Under the pieces are notes generated by a model, which searched no databases, was not told the DNA's origin, and was given only the letters and a program-made list of their open reading frames with translations. Made by a program: the position numbers and the translations under genes. Source: Gammaproteobacteria bacterium 42_54_T18 (lineage in GTDB: Bacteria > Pseudomonadota > Gammaproteobacteria > Pseudomonadales > Ketobacteraceae). From it: DNA of 64,000 nt. The stretch spans positions 62,001 through 126,000 of the forward strand of contig MAAL01000127.1 in NCBI GenBank assembly GCA_002163245.1, read 5' to 3'. Below, piece by piece: positions 18,850 through 27,836 of this stretch; position 1 is the stretch's first letter, and each line of letters starts with the position of its first letter.

Positions 18850-19833
18850 TCATTCACCCCTAAAACTTTTTCTATACAAATTAGGAGTGCTTCCCACTAG
18901 GCGCTTAAACAAACTACCGAAATAACTAACATCCTCATATCCCACTTCATAAGCGATGAGGTTAATAGAGAGATCATCAAACTTTAACAATTCTTTTGCC
19001 CGTTCAATACGGAGATTTTGGATATACTTATTCGGCGTTTCCCCCGTTGCTTGTTTAAAACGCCGTTTAAGAGAGCTGACACTGGTGTTAAATCGAAGGG
19101 ATATCTCGTCCAAACCAGTATTTTTTGAATAATTCAATTCCAACCAACTTTGAATAGAAAGAATAAGCTCATCATCATGAAATTTATGACCTTCAACATT
19201 AATAAACTCAGGTTTATAGTTACGTTTTAAATCAATCAAAAAGTTTTGATTGATTTGATTCGCTATATCCACCCCCCAAAGTTGCTCTACCAAATACACC
19301 CCTAAATCCATCGCAGAGCTTAATCCGCTACTACAATAAAGCCGGTCACTCGCCGTAATAAATCGTTGCCGACATAACTGAACAGCAGGGAACATTTTTT
19401 CAAACTGTTCAAAATAATGCCAATGGGTTGTGGCGGATCTATTATTGAGCAACCCCGTTTGCGCAAGAAAAAATGCCGATGTGGAATGAGCAACTAATAG
19501 AGCCCCATGCTGATACTGCTGTATCAACCAAGGTATTAGAGCCTCATTTTCTTTCAAAACTTGTAATGGGTCGCCCCAAAAAGCCGGCAACATCACCAAA
19601 TCCGTTTTATCGATATCCTCAATCGACTTTTCAAAACTAACCGACAATCTTCCAGATGTAGTGATCGAATTTCCAGTAACAGCAACATTATCATAACAAA
19701 ATTCTTTATCGGTTTTCTTAGCAAAAAAATGTAGCAATGCATACAAATCGGTTGATAACCCTAAACTTGTACCGAGCGTTTGATCACAAAAAACCAGTGT
19801 TGCATGTTTTATAGGGGGAAGTTCTTTCGTCAT
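18850..19833 (-). CDS. GlxA-family transcription regulator (DJ-1/PfpI domain plus AraC HTH)
   Basis: A 327-residue protein. Residues about 10-190 form a DJ-1/PfpI (class I glutamine amidotransferase-like) domain. At its nucleophile elbow the sequence is VAHSTSAFFLAQTGLL, so the usual cysteine is replaced and enzyme activity is unlikely. The C-terminal 100 residues are an AraC DNA-binding domain with two helix-turn-helix units, including TSVSSLKRRFKQATGETPNKYIQNLRI and IAYEVGYEDVSYFGSLFKR in part. It is divergent from an HSL-family esterase 198 bases away, which it may control. Confidence 0.9.
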   Translation of the reverse strand: MTKELPPIKHATLVFCDQTLGTSLGLSTDLYALLHFFAKKTDKEFCYDNVAVTGNSITTSGRLSVSFEKSIEDIDKTDLVMLPAFWGDPLQVLKENEALIPWLIQQYQHGALLVAHSTSAFFLAQTGLLNNRSATTHWHYFEQFEKMFPAVQLCRQRFITASDRLYCSSGLSSAMDLGVYLVEQLWGVDIANQINQNFLIDLKRNYKPEFINVEGHKFHDDELILSIQSWLELNYSKNTGLDEISLRFNTSVSSLKRRFKQATGETPNKYIQNLRIERAKELLKFDDLSINLIAYEVGYEDVSYFGSLFKRLVGSTPNLYRKSFRGE

Positions 19834-19969
19834 TTTTTATACGACTCACAACTGTAGATTAGACTCAACGGAGTTCACTGGAAAACGTTTAATTCAGACA
19901 TTGCCACATGATAATCCGCCATTTCTGAGCTATTTACCATATTTTTTGATCCTCCTATACGATGACTCA

Positions 19970-19992
19970 CCACTACCCCGCCGCTATAGTGG
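19970..19992. promoter_or_regulatory. Short inverted repeat before the esterase gene
   Basis: CCACTA (19970-19975) and TAGTGG (19987-19992) are inverted around 11 bases; the right arm overlaps a TATAGT that could be a -10 box. It lies in the divergent spacer 40 bases before the esterase ATG. It may be an operator for the adjacent AraC-type regulator. Confidence 0.3.
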
Positions 19993-20031
19993 AGCTTATT
20001 CCGTTAAAGCTGATTTCAAGGAAGCACCCTT

Positions 20032-20958
20032 ATGATGAAATACATAAACGTCTTAGCTCATAGAAGTTATGTACGCAGAGTCATGAGCAAGCTTCCTGTC
20101 GCCAACACTCCAATCCCCGCACAGCGACTCCACCTGGAAAAAATCACCAAAAATGCAACCATACCTTCAACCGTATCCGTTTCTGACACTACCCTTCAGC
20201 TTGCCGGTCAGCCATCGATTAATGCGGAATGGATCACCCCTGCTGACGTCAACAACAATCAAGTATTGCTATACTTTCACGGTGGGGGATTTATCGTGGG
20301 ATCCAAAGAAACCCACCGTCCCATGGTCGCTCACATTGCAAAATCTGCCAATACTCAAACCCTCTCCATCAACTATCGCTTGGCGCCTGAACACACTTAT
20401 CCCGCAGCACATCAAGATTGCTTTAATGCTTACTGTTGGTTATTGAATAATGGTTATGATCCTCAACAAATAATATTAGGTGGAGATTCCGCAGGTGCAT
20501 TTTTTGTACTTCAAACGTTATTAGAAATTAAACTACAAGATATGGAACAACCAAAGGCCGCTTTTTTATTATCACCGCTAGCCGATGCATTACATTTTAA
20601 TGGGGAAAGTTATGTATCAAAAAGAAAACGAGATCCTTGGTTGAAGGCAGACCAACTGCCCGGATTGGTAGACCTATATCTTGGAAATTCGACTGACAGA
20701 CCCGGCTCGCTATCACCAATCAATTCTGACCTTTTGGGCTTCCCACCCATATTAATCCATGTAGGTGAGGATGAAATTTTACTATCCGACTCCCTTCGTT
20801 TACACCAACAATTACAAATCCACGGTGTCAGCTCTGAACTTATCGTTTGGCCAAAAATGTGGCACGTTTTTCATTGCATGGGCGGCAAACTCCCTCAAGC
20901 TAAGCAAGCTATCTCTCAAATAGGCGATTTCATCAAAAACCTTCCTCAGTATGCCTAA
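20032..20958 (+). CDS. Alpha/beta hydrolase, hormone-sensitive-lipase (family IV) esterase
   Basis: A 308-residue esterase of the HSL family. The oxyanion motif HGGGF is at residues 83-87, and the nucleophile elbow GDSAG puts the catalytic serine at 153. The acid is probably in GEDEILLSDS and the histidine in WHVFH near the C-terminus. There is no signal peptide, so it should be cytoplasmic. Expected substrates are short to medium acyl esters. AAGGA precedes the tandem ATG-ATG start. A GlxA-type regulator is divergent upstream; the 3' end nearly meets a convergent CoA-transferase gene. Confidence 0.92.
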   Translation: MMKYINVLAHRSYVRRVMSKLPVANTPIPAQRLHLEKITKNATIPSTVSVSDTTLQLAGQPSINAEWITPADVNNNQVLLYFHGGGFIVGSKETHRPMVAHIAKSANTQTLSINYRLAPEHTYPAAHQDCFNAYCWLLNNGYDPQQIILGGDSAGAFFVLQTLLEIKLQDMEQPKAAFLLSPLADALHFNGESYVSKRKRDPWLKADQLPGLVDLYLGNSTDRPGSLSPINSDLLGFPPILIHVGEDEILLSDSLRLHQQLQIHGVSSELIVWPKMWHVFHCMGGKLPQAKQAISQIGDFIKNLPQYA

Positions 20959-20972
20959 ACAAGAATAACCAT

Positions 20973-22148
20973 TCAGCAAGGTATTTCTCCAAACTCTTGT
21001 CTAATTTGCTCATCATGCTCCCCCACGGATGGAACCTCACCCCACGAGTCTTGCCGAATATTCCCATCTGCATCTTGAACCTGTATTGGAGACGCAACTT
21101 GTCTAATCACTCCCCGCTCTCCTTTCACATTCACTCGCCTTAGTTGAGGATGTACAGATAAATCACTGACGCTATTCAGCCAACCAAAAGCTATACTTGC
21201 AGCCTCCATTCGTGCTTCCAATTCTTGTTTGTTCAATCCACTAAAAACCAACTCAATCATGTGATCCAATGAGGCTCGTTCCGCTACCCGACATTCATTG
21301 GATAAAAACCGGGGATCTTTAAGTAACCCAGGCATCATCAATACACTACAACAGAATGACTGCCACTCCCGCTCATTCTGAATCGACAACACTACGTGTG
21401 CACACTCTTTATCACCACCTACCGAATAAGCGCCATAGGGAGCAATTGATGGATGGTTCATCCCAACTCTGTCAGGTGCTTTCCCGCCATACTCTTGATG
21501 TAATAGCGGTACGGTCATCCAATCAGCCATTCCATCAAATAAAGATACTTTGATACCTTGTCCTATTCCCGTTTTTTCCCGTTCATATAATGCCTGCAGC
21601 ACTCCCGTAAGCCCGTGCATACCTGCCGCAATATCACATACCGAAACGCCTACTCGCCCAGGGCCTTCTGGCCTCCCTGTAACCGCAGACAATCCAGTCT
21701 CTGCCTGAATCAGCAAGTCATAGGCTTTACGTTGAACATAACTACCCTCTTCTCCATAGCCACTTATGTCGCACCTAATAAGCCGTGGATGTTTTTGGCG
21801 TAACACCAAACTATCGAATCCAGCTCGCCCCGCTGCTCCTGGTGCTAAGTTTTGGATGAATATATCTGCATTGGCGATTAGCCTTTCAAGCAACTGTTTG
21901 TCCTCTGGGTCCTTAATATTCAATGTTAAAGACTGCTTACCACGATTGAGCCAGACAAAATACGCACTTTCACCATTCACAACAGAATCATAACGCCGAG
22001 CAAAATCCCCCTCTTCCCGTTCAATCTTTACTACTCTAGCACCAGCATCTGCAAGTCTTGAAGACAAATAAGGTGCCGCCACCGCTTGCTCCAGCGCAAT
22101 GACTAACAAGCCATCAAGGTTTTTTTTCGTCGTTATATTCGATGTCAT
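20973..22148 (-). CDS. CaiB/BaiF family (family III) CoA-transferase
   Basis: A family III CoA-transferase of 391 residues if started at the ATG at 22148 (MTSNITTKKNLDGLLVIALE). The frame is open to 22373, but that would overlap the upstream gene and add non-conserved residues. The N-terminal ALEQAVAAPYLSSRLADAGARVVKIE-type segment, the phrase KAYDLLIQAETGLSAVTG with the catalytic Asp, and the GVSVCDIAAGMHG stretch are family hallmarks. These enzymes move CoA between carboxylic acids. It sits 37 bases after a peptidase S51-like gene on the same strand. The acyl substrate cannot be told. Confidence 0.88.
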   Translation of the reverse strand: MTSNITTKKNLDGLLVIALEQAVAAPYLSSRLADAGARVVKIEREEGDFARRYDSVVNGESAYFVWLNRGKQSLTLNIKDPEDKQLLERLIANADIFIQNLAPGAAGRAGFDSLVLRQKHPRLIRCDISGYGEEGSYVQRKAYDLLIQAETGLSAVTGRPEGPGRVGVSVCDIAAGMHGLTGVLQALYEREKTGIGQGIKVSLFDGMADWMTVPLLHQEYGGKAPDRVGMNHPSIAPYGAYSVGGDKECAHVVLSIQNEREWQSFCCSVLMMPGLLKDPRFLSNECRVAERASLDHMIELVFSGLNKQELEARMEAASIAFGWLNSVSDLSVHPQLRRVNVKGERGVIRQVASPIQVQDADGNIRQDSWGEVPSVGEHDEQIRQEFGEIPC

Positions 22149-22185
22149 AGTATTAAGCTTCACTTCAATTGTATTCTTATGATCT

Positions 22186-22896
22186 TTAGCTAGTGGGCGT
22201 TGTTTTTTCAAATACCTTATAACCTTTCCCCACAGGATTAGCTTCTGTAAGCCTGGTAGTACTCGATTCAACCAACAAGCCTCCACCAAAAGGAAGCCCG
22301 ATGAACAAAGACTGGACATCATCGGCACATTGCTGCCATGAGCGAACCGAAGGCCAGTCCTCGCTCTCCTCATGAGCCGCTATATTTTCAGAGCAATATG
22401 CCAAAAAATGGATGCTACGGTTATGAGCTTTCGAAAAGGTAGACGCGAGATGAATAGCTCCTGCTGAGATACCTATAATAAGACCATTCGTTCGAGTGTA
22501 AGAATCAAGCCACGCCCTTACGGTGGGTTGCGATAAGAAATCCCACCCTAACCCCACATCCCCCCCTGCCAGTATAACCACTGCAATATCTTCAACTTGT
22601 AACGCACTAAGCTGCATTGCATTTTTTACATGCACAACATCATCAACACCCCAGGGGCGACAAATATCAACAGCCATCTGATAAAACTCGGAGGCATCCC
22701 CGTTAGCTGCACCAATATATATAGCACCTCCAGGAACGCTATAAGACTCAGGGGGATTTCTAACAGCTATCTGAGCCACTACCCACTCTGAAAGTGGTTC
22801 ACCCTTAACGCCACCAAATAACAACTGACTATCCGCTAATAACGCCATTGGGCCTGTGTGGATTAAAACCGAATGGGGCAAAACCGAGTGAGACAA
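22186..22896 (-). CDS. Peptidase S51-like protein (dipeptidase E/cyanophycinase fold)
   Basis: A 236-residue protein with the S51 signature: AIYIGAANGD near residue 60, then VVILAGGDVGLGWDFL, and GLIIGISAGAIHL with the nucleophile serine in a G-x-S-A-G elbow. The family includes aspartyl dipeptidase and cyanophycinase. I choose the TTG at 22896 because an AAGGAG lies 7 bases before it; the longer form to 22917 would place that ribosome site inside the gene. The N-terminus repeats HSVL twice. It is probably co-transcribed with the CoA-transferase downstream. The real substrate is unknown. Confidence 0.72.
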   Translation of the reverse strand: MSHSVLPHSVLIHTGPMALLADSQLLFGGVKGEPLSEWVVAQIAVRNPPESYSVPGGAIYIGAANGDASEFYQMAVDICRPWGVDDVVHVKNAMQLSALQVEDIAVVILAGGDVGLGWDFLSQPTVRAWLDSYTRTNGLIIGISAGAIHLASTFSKAHNRSIHFLAYCSENIAAHEESEDWPSVRSWQQCADDVQSLFIGLPFGGGLLVESSTTRLTEANPVGKGYKVFEKTTPTS

Positions 22897-23097
22897 AACG
22901 ACTCTCCTTTCTATCAATTGACCCTACCAATGAGCTCAACCAATTGACCCAACACTGGCAAAGCCCGCACTTACGTGAAATACTTTGGAGTATATAGCTA
23001 TTCAGTGGATAGCCAAAAGTGCGCAGTACGAATATTCCTATTCTAATACGCCATACGTACATCCACGACCATCTCATCAACCTTAAGAATCCAGTTT

Positions 23098-26061
23098 ATG
23101 CCAAAAACATCTGCAGCTTCATCCAACAGTACGGAAAACAACCATCCCGCACACGAAAGCTTTGAGTGGCTTCGCACAGAAGCCATAGAATCCCTGCATG
23201 TAAGTGTTTCGGAGTATCGCCATAAAAAAACAGGGGCGATGCATTACCATATTGATGCGGATAATGATGAGAATGTCTTTTTGGTTGGTCTACGAACAAT
23301 CCCTACAGATTCTACCGGTGTTGCACATATTTTGGAACATACTGCTCTCTGTGGCAGTGAGAAATACCCCGTTCGCGACCCATTTTTTATGATGATCCGC
23401 CGTTCGTTAAATACTTTTATGAATGCATTTACCAGCAGCGATTGGACTGCATATCCGTTTGCAAGTAAGAACAAAAAGGATTTTGATAACTTGCTCAACG
23501 TCTATTTGGATGCTGTATTCTTTTCTCGCATCGACCCTCTGGACTTTGCTCAAGAGGGTCATCGCATTGAATTTGAAGACGCTGAAAATACGGATTCCAA
23601 TTTGGTTTACAAAGGTGTTGTTTACAATGAGATGAAAGGAGCTCTCAGCTCACCCGTTAGCGTGCTTTACGAAACAGCCAAAAAATACCTATTTCCTACG
23701 TCAACCTATCACTTTAATAGCGGAGGAGAACCATCGGATATCCCAAACTTAAGCTATGAACAACTAATGGCGTTTTATCGTACCCATTACCACCCAAGCA
23801 ATGCGATATTTATGACCTATGGAAATATCCCCGCTCAAGAGCACCAACAAAACTTTGAAGAAAAAGCATTACATCGATTTGAGCAATTAGAAACGCGTAT
23901 CGAAGTTCAACCGGAAACACGTTATTTCTCTCCTATAAAAATTGAAGAAGCCTACCCTATTGCACTTGCTCCCAATGAAACAACAGAGCACAAAAGTCAT
24001 ATTTTATTAGGCTGGTTGTTAGGGAAAAGTACAGATTTAGAATCACAATTAAAAGCACATTTATTATCCGATGTACTGTTGGAAAACAGCGCCTCACCGC
24101 TACAAAAATTATTAGAAACTTGCGGGCTCGGTAATGCCCCTAGCCCTCTGTGTGGATTAGAAGACAGTAATCTTGAAATGGCGTTCATGTGTGGCATTGA
24201 AGGTTCTAATCCAGAAATAGCAGTTGAATTTGAAAAGCAAGTGATGTCTCTGTTAGAGAAGCTAGCCAAAGATTGTGTAGAAGAAGAAAAGCTAGACGCT
24301 ATCCTTCATCAATTGGAGTTAAGTCAGCGTGAAGTGGGAGGGGATCAATTCCCTTATGGCCTACAAATGATTCTTGACGCACTATCACCCGCAATTCATC
24401 GCGGAGACCCCATCAAACAACTCAATCTAGATCCCGTTCTTGAACAACTTCGCATTGACATCAAAGATCCGAACTTTATAAAACAGCTGATTCAAGAGCA
24501 ACTGTTAGACAATCCACATCGAATCTGCCTGACATTGCGCCCCGACACTGAAATCGATGCTAGAAAAGAGGCCCGCGTTCAACTAGAACTACAGCGACAT
24601 AAACAGCAATTATCCAATACCGAAAAAGACGCCATTGTTGAAAAAACCAAACAATTGTTAGAACGACAATCTCAAGAAGATGATATCGACATACTACCTA
24701 AGGTTTGCTTGGACGACGTACCAGCCCATACATTAATGGCAAAACAATCACAAGATAGTATTAATAACCAACCCATCGCTTTGTACCCACAAGGTACCAA
24801 CGGTTTAACCTATTTGCAGGTGTTTTTTAGTCTTCCGGACCTTTCACCCGAGCAACAACAATTATTACCCTTATATACCCATTTAGTCGGAGAATTGGGC
24901 GCAGGCGAAGACGATTACCTTGCTATTCAAGATGAAATTAGCGCCTGCTCTGGCGGTATTGGTTGCTTCACAACAATACGCAGTGACATGAATGATGAAC
25001 AATCCATTTCTGCGCATTTAGGGTTTTCTGGAAAAGCACTAAATCGCAACGCACAACCAATGTTTCAATTACTCAACAAAATCATTACACGTATTCGGTT
25101 TGATGAACTAGAACGAATAAGAGAACTTGTCGCACAATACCGCTCTCGCCTTGATCAAAGTATTACCGGACACGGGCATGGTCTAGCCATGCAAGCTGCA
25201 AGTAGTGGTCTTAGTCCTATTGCTCATTTATCTCACAACATATCAGGATTAGCGGGCATTCAAGCAGTACAAAAACTTGACCAAAGCCTTAAAAACACAG
25301 AATCCCTTAGCGAGCTTGCAGACAACCTGACGGTGTTGCACAGTTTAGTTACCCTCGGTCAAAAACAGTTTTTACTTATCGGTGAAGAACCTAATTTCGA
25401 GCAACAACAACAGATTTTACGTGATTTATGGCTTCCAGATAACATACCTACAGAAGTGTTTTCACTACCCAAGCAGCGACAACAAGTTAAACAATGCTGG
25501 CTCACCAATACGCAAGTTAACTTCTGTGCAAAAGCATATCCAACCGTTCCGTCTGATCACGTTGACGCAGCTCCACTTGTCATTCTTGGTGGTGTACTAA
25601 GAAACGGATATCTACACCGTGCTATTCGAGAGCAAGGGGGCGCTTATGGTGGGGGGGCATCTCAAGAGTCAAATATTGCAGCATTTCGTTTTTACTCATA
25701 TCGAGATCCTCGATTATCTGAAACACTGACAGATTTTGACCTTGCTGTTCAGTGGTTCCTTGATAACCAACACAAAGACGAAGTCTTGGAAGAAGCAATA
25801 CTGGGGGTTATCGGTGCTCTGGACAAACCTAGCTCTCCTGCTGGAGAAGCAAAACATGCCTTTCAAAATCGACTATTTAACAGAGGTGATGAATTTCAAG
25901 GTCGATTCCGTCAGCGCGTGCTAGCAACAACATTAGACGATTTAACCCGAGTAGCAAAAACGTATCTCACCAATGAAAATGCTTCAAGTATTGCGGTAAT
26001 CACATCCCAGCAACATTGGGAAGATGAAAAATTAAGTGGTTTTACGATAGAGAACGTTTAA
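23098..26061 (+). CDS. M16C metallopeptidase, presequence-protease/PreP-like
   Basis: A 987-residue zinc peptidase of the insulinase superfamily. The inverted zinc motif HILEH puts the two histidines at about 77 and 81 and the catalytic Glu at 80; the third ligand is probably Glu 179 in VVYNEMKGA. The surrounding residues GVAHILEHTALCGS and YPVRDPFFMM are typical of the M16C (PreP) branch. The length fits four M16 domains joined by a hinge, which forms a closed chamber for degrading peptides. No signal peptide is visible, so it is cytoplasmic. It is a single gene, followed by a stem-loop. Confidence 0.92.
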   Translation: MPKTSAASSNSTENNHPAHESFEWLRTEAIESLHVSVSEYRHKKTGAMHYHIDADNDENVFLVGLRTIPTDSTGVAHILEHTALCGSEKYPVRDPFFMMIRRSLNTFMNAFTSSDWTAYPFASKNKKDFDNLLNVYLDAVFFSRIDPLDFAQEGHRIEFEDAENTDSNLVYKGVVYNEMKGALSSPVSVLYETAKKYLFPTSTYHFNSGGEPSDIPNLSYEQLMAFYRTHYHPSNAIFMTYGNIPAQEHQQNFEEKALHRFEQLETRIEVQPETRYFSPIKIEEAYPIALAPNETTEHKSHILLGWLLGKSTDLESQLKAHLLSDVLLENSASPLQKLLETCGLGNAPSPLCGLEDSNLEMAFMCGIEGSNPEIAVEFEKQVMSLLEKLAKDCVEEEKLDAILHQLELSQREVGGDQFPYGLQMILDALSPAIHRGDPIKQLNLDPVLEQLRIDIKDPNFIKQLIQEQLLDNPHRICLTLRPDTEIDARKEARVQLELQRHKQQLSNTEKDAIVEKTKQLLERQSQEDDIDILPKVCLDDVPAHTLMAKQSQDSINNQPIALYPQGTNGLTYLQVFFSLPDLSPEQQQLLPLYTHLVGELGAGEDDYLAIQDEISACSGGIGCFTTIRSDMNDEQSISAHLGFSGKALNRNAQPMFQLLNKIITRIRFDELERIRELVAQYRSRLDQSITGHGHGLAMQAASSGLSPIAHLSHNISGLAGIQAVQKLDQSLKNTESLSELADNLTVLHSLVTLGQKQFLLIGEEPNFEQQQQILRDLWLPDNIPTEVFSLPKQRQQVKQCWLTNTQVNFCAKAYPTVPSDHVDAAPLVILGGVLRNGYLHRAIREQGGAYGGGASQESNIAAFRFYSYRDPRLSETLTDFDLAVQWFLDNQHKDEVLEEAILGVIGALDKPSSPAGEAKHAFQNRLFNRGDEFQGRFRQRVLATTLDDLTRVAKTYLTNENASSIAVITSQQHWEDEKLSGFTIENV

Positions 26062-26074
26062 TAGCGGTGCACTA

Positions 26075-26098
26075 AGGGGTTGGTTTCTACCAACCCCT
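26075..26098. terminator. Stem-loop between the M16C and exonuclease genes
   Basis: AGGGGTTGGT (26075-26084) pairs perfectly with ACCAACCCCT (26089-26098) around TTCT. It is followed only by a mixed T-rich tract. It lies 13 bases after the M16C stop and can serve convergent genes. Confidence 0.6.
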
Positions 26099-26126
26099 CA
26101 TATTCTTCTGCTACTTTGCGACAGCA

Positions 26127-26660
26127 TCAAGCGGCATTATAGGTCGCTAATGATTCCTCAAACGCAGGTCGATCAACCGTATAAAGATAGGTTTGCTGGA
26201 TAATTAATGCATCAGTGCCAGCGCGATGCAATTTCATACCGGTAATTTCAAGTACTTTGGCTTTACTTTTATTCCACTGTTCTAGCTGGCCTTCTGACAG
26301 AAGGGAGAAAATGGTGTCAATTTTAAACCCTTGATAAATGCCCGCATCATGAAATAACAATGCTAGCCAACTACGGTCCACTCCCCAGCCATCTGAATAG
26401 ACTGTTTTACCCCTTAATAAGCGGTTCAATTCATCTGCAACAAACCGTGGGTCTTTACCTTCAGCCATCAGCAAGTCCCGAGAGACGCCATGAACCCCCT
26501 CTGCACTCTCTTGCCAATGAGTCCAGTGATCAAAAGGTTTGATGAGATGAGAGACCAGATGTGCGTGAGCATCATCTAACGCCAACCCCACCTCAATAGG
26601 ATAGCTACCCTTGCCAAAGCCCGAGGCTTCAAGATCTAATATAATTGGCGGCGTATTCAT
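26127..26660 (-). CDS. DnaQ/RNase T-like 3'-5' exonuclease
   Basis: A 177-residue DEDDh-type exonuclease. The first acidic motif is ILDLEASGFG, a second Asp is in the middle (YSDGWGVDRSW region), and the histidine and last Asp are in LHRAGTDALII. These are the four metal-binding acids and the general-base histidine of the fold. I start at the ATG at 26660; a TTG three codons upstream repeats the same codons (NT-M-NT). The family covers RNA and DNA trimming enzymes and proofreading subunits, and I cannot separate them here. It is convergent with the M16C gene. Confidence 0.8.
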   Translation of the reverse strand: MNTPPIILDLEASGFGKGSYPIEVGLALDDAHAHLVSHLIKPFDHWTHWQESAEGVHGVSRDLLMAEGKDPRFVADELNRLLRGKTVYSDGWGVDRSWLALLFHDAGIYQGFKIDTIFSLLSEGQLEQWNKSKAKVLEITGMKLHRAGTDALIIQQTYLYTVDRPAFEESLATYNAA

Positions 26661-27073
26661 CGTATTCAATTATTCTTCTTACTACCTGTTATCGTTTAAT
26701 CATCTTTTTGACGCTTACCATATGAGGATAGCAGGTTTTTTGGTCAAAAAAACAGCAGCACATCGACTATTTTACTTCTCCACATTTTCTGTGGATAAGT
26801 ATGGGGATTACTTTTGGTTAAACTCCGCTGACCCAACAAAAACGTCGGCTACAAAAAACTGGTCAAAGAACCGTCAATTTATTTCTCACACTGATTCAAT
26901 GACTTAATGCAGGTTTGTATTCTCTTGCATCGGAATGTCAATAAGGTGACAGCCTACCATAAAGATTTCTTTTTCTGTGAATTATTCTTGAGGTAATCGT
27001 GAAATCATGTTAAATCACAAAAAAACAATCCACAGAAACCTGACTCAGCGAGGCTTTTTCATTTCCACCATGG
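26661..27073. other. Noncoding spacer with one perfect DnaA-box sequence
   Basis: About 410 bases between two minus-strand genes. A TGTGGATAA at 26790-26798 is an exact DnaA box (TTATCCACA) on the minus strand, and an inverted TCCACA/TGTGGA pair sits there too (26780-26795). A second ATCCACAGAAA matches part of it in inverse orientation near 27030. A 60-codon open frame in the plus strand (from about 26725) has no ribosome site or family likeness and I do not call it. Confidence 0.4.
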
Positions 27074-27769
27074 CTATGATCGTTGATATTGCCACTCTTT
27101 ATTGGTCTTCGCATACAAGCGATGCCGAGCCCCTTCTGCTTGATGGTCAGAGTTTTCGTAACCAGCATCACCCTCGTAGAAATAACACAAACCCTCTGGC
27201 AAGACTTCCACCTTAGGTTCGAAAATTCGAGGCTGCGCATTGGAAAACGCACCCTCCACTTCGCCTATAGAATTATAAGGCGATATTTCCAGTAATGTTA
27301 AGAAGGTCGGCGGCACTAATTCGATTTCACCCTCTCGATGGGCCCTTAATGCATCTGCGGGTGAGCGCCAGCAATGCTCATGAATTTCACCGCCATCAAT
27401 CGTAACGTCGTATGTTTCTGCTCGCGCAATAAAAAACCACGTGCTAAAGCGTTTTGGCCGAACTTTAGGGGTTGTCCAATGGGCAAAATATATCAACTTT
27501 TCACGTTGAATATCTAAACCAGCCTCTTCTTGCGTTTCTCGTTGAGCTGCATTTTGAGCTGCTGCTAACATACACCCATAGTCACGGTCACAGCCATCGG
27601 TAACCGTAGCATCTGATTGTTCATAATCTGTAGCATCGATTTTCCCACCCGGAAAAACCCACATACCACCATAGGCAATTTTGGAGTTACGCTTTAGCAG
27701 CAATACTTCTATCGTTTCATTAGCTTCTCGTAGCAATACGACCGTTGCTGACGGTATTGGCTCTGACAT
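27074..27769 (-). CDS. Nudix hydrolase with an insertion in the Nudix box
   Basis: A 231-residue Nudix protein. The box starts with WVFPGGKIDATD and ends with AAQRETQEEAGLDI, so the catalytic helix RETQEEAG is intact, but about 20 residues with two cysteines separate its two halves. Similar insertions occur in the NUDT7/NUDT19-type CoA and acyl-CoA diphosphatases, which makes an acyl-CoA-type substrate possible. The stretch HWTTPKVRPKRFSTWFFIA also fits that group. A GGGGT-type ribosome site precedes the ATG. The gene stands alone between two spacers. Confidence 0.85.
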   Translation of the reverse strand: MSEPIPSATVVLLREANETIEVLLLKRNSKIAYGGMWVFPGGKIDATDYEQSDATVTDGCDRDYGCMLAAAQNAAQRETQEEAGLDIQREKLIYFAHWTTPKVRPKRFSTWFFIARAETYDVTIDGGEIHEHCWRSPADALRAHREGEIELVPPTFLTLLEISPYNSIGEVEGAFSNAQPRIFEPKVEVLPEGLCYFYEGDAGYENSDHQAEGARHRLYAKTNKEWQYQRS

Positions 27770-27836
27770 AATTACCCCATGTAAACTCTATCACTTAACG
27801 CTTATTATTTAACCCTCGAACTGTATCACATGGATC

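Noticed and set aside
22149-22373. 75-residue N-terminal extension of the CoA-transferase
   Set aside because: It overlaps the upstream peptidase gene and has no family match; the ATG at 22148 fits the family.
26725-26907. Small open frame in the noncoding spacer
   Set aside because: No ribosome site, no likeness, and composition like the spacer.
26670-27073. Replication origin
   Set aside because: Only one exact DnaA box and no dnaA, dnaN or gidA genes nearby.
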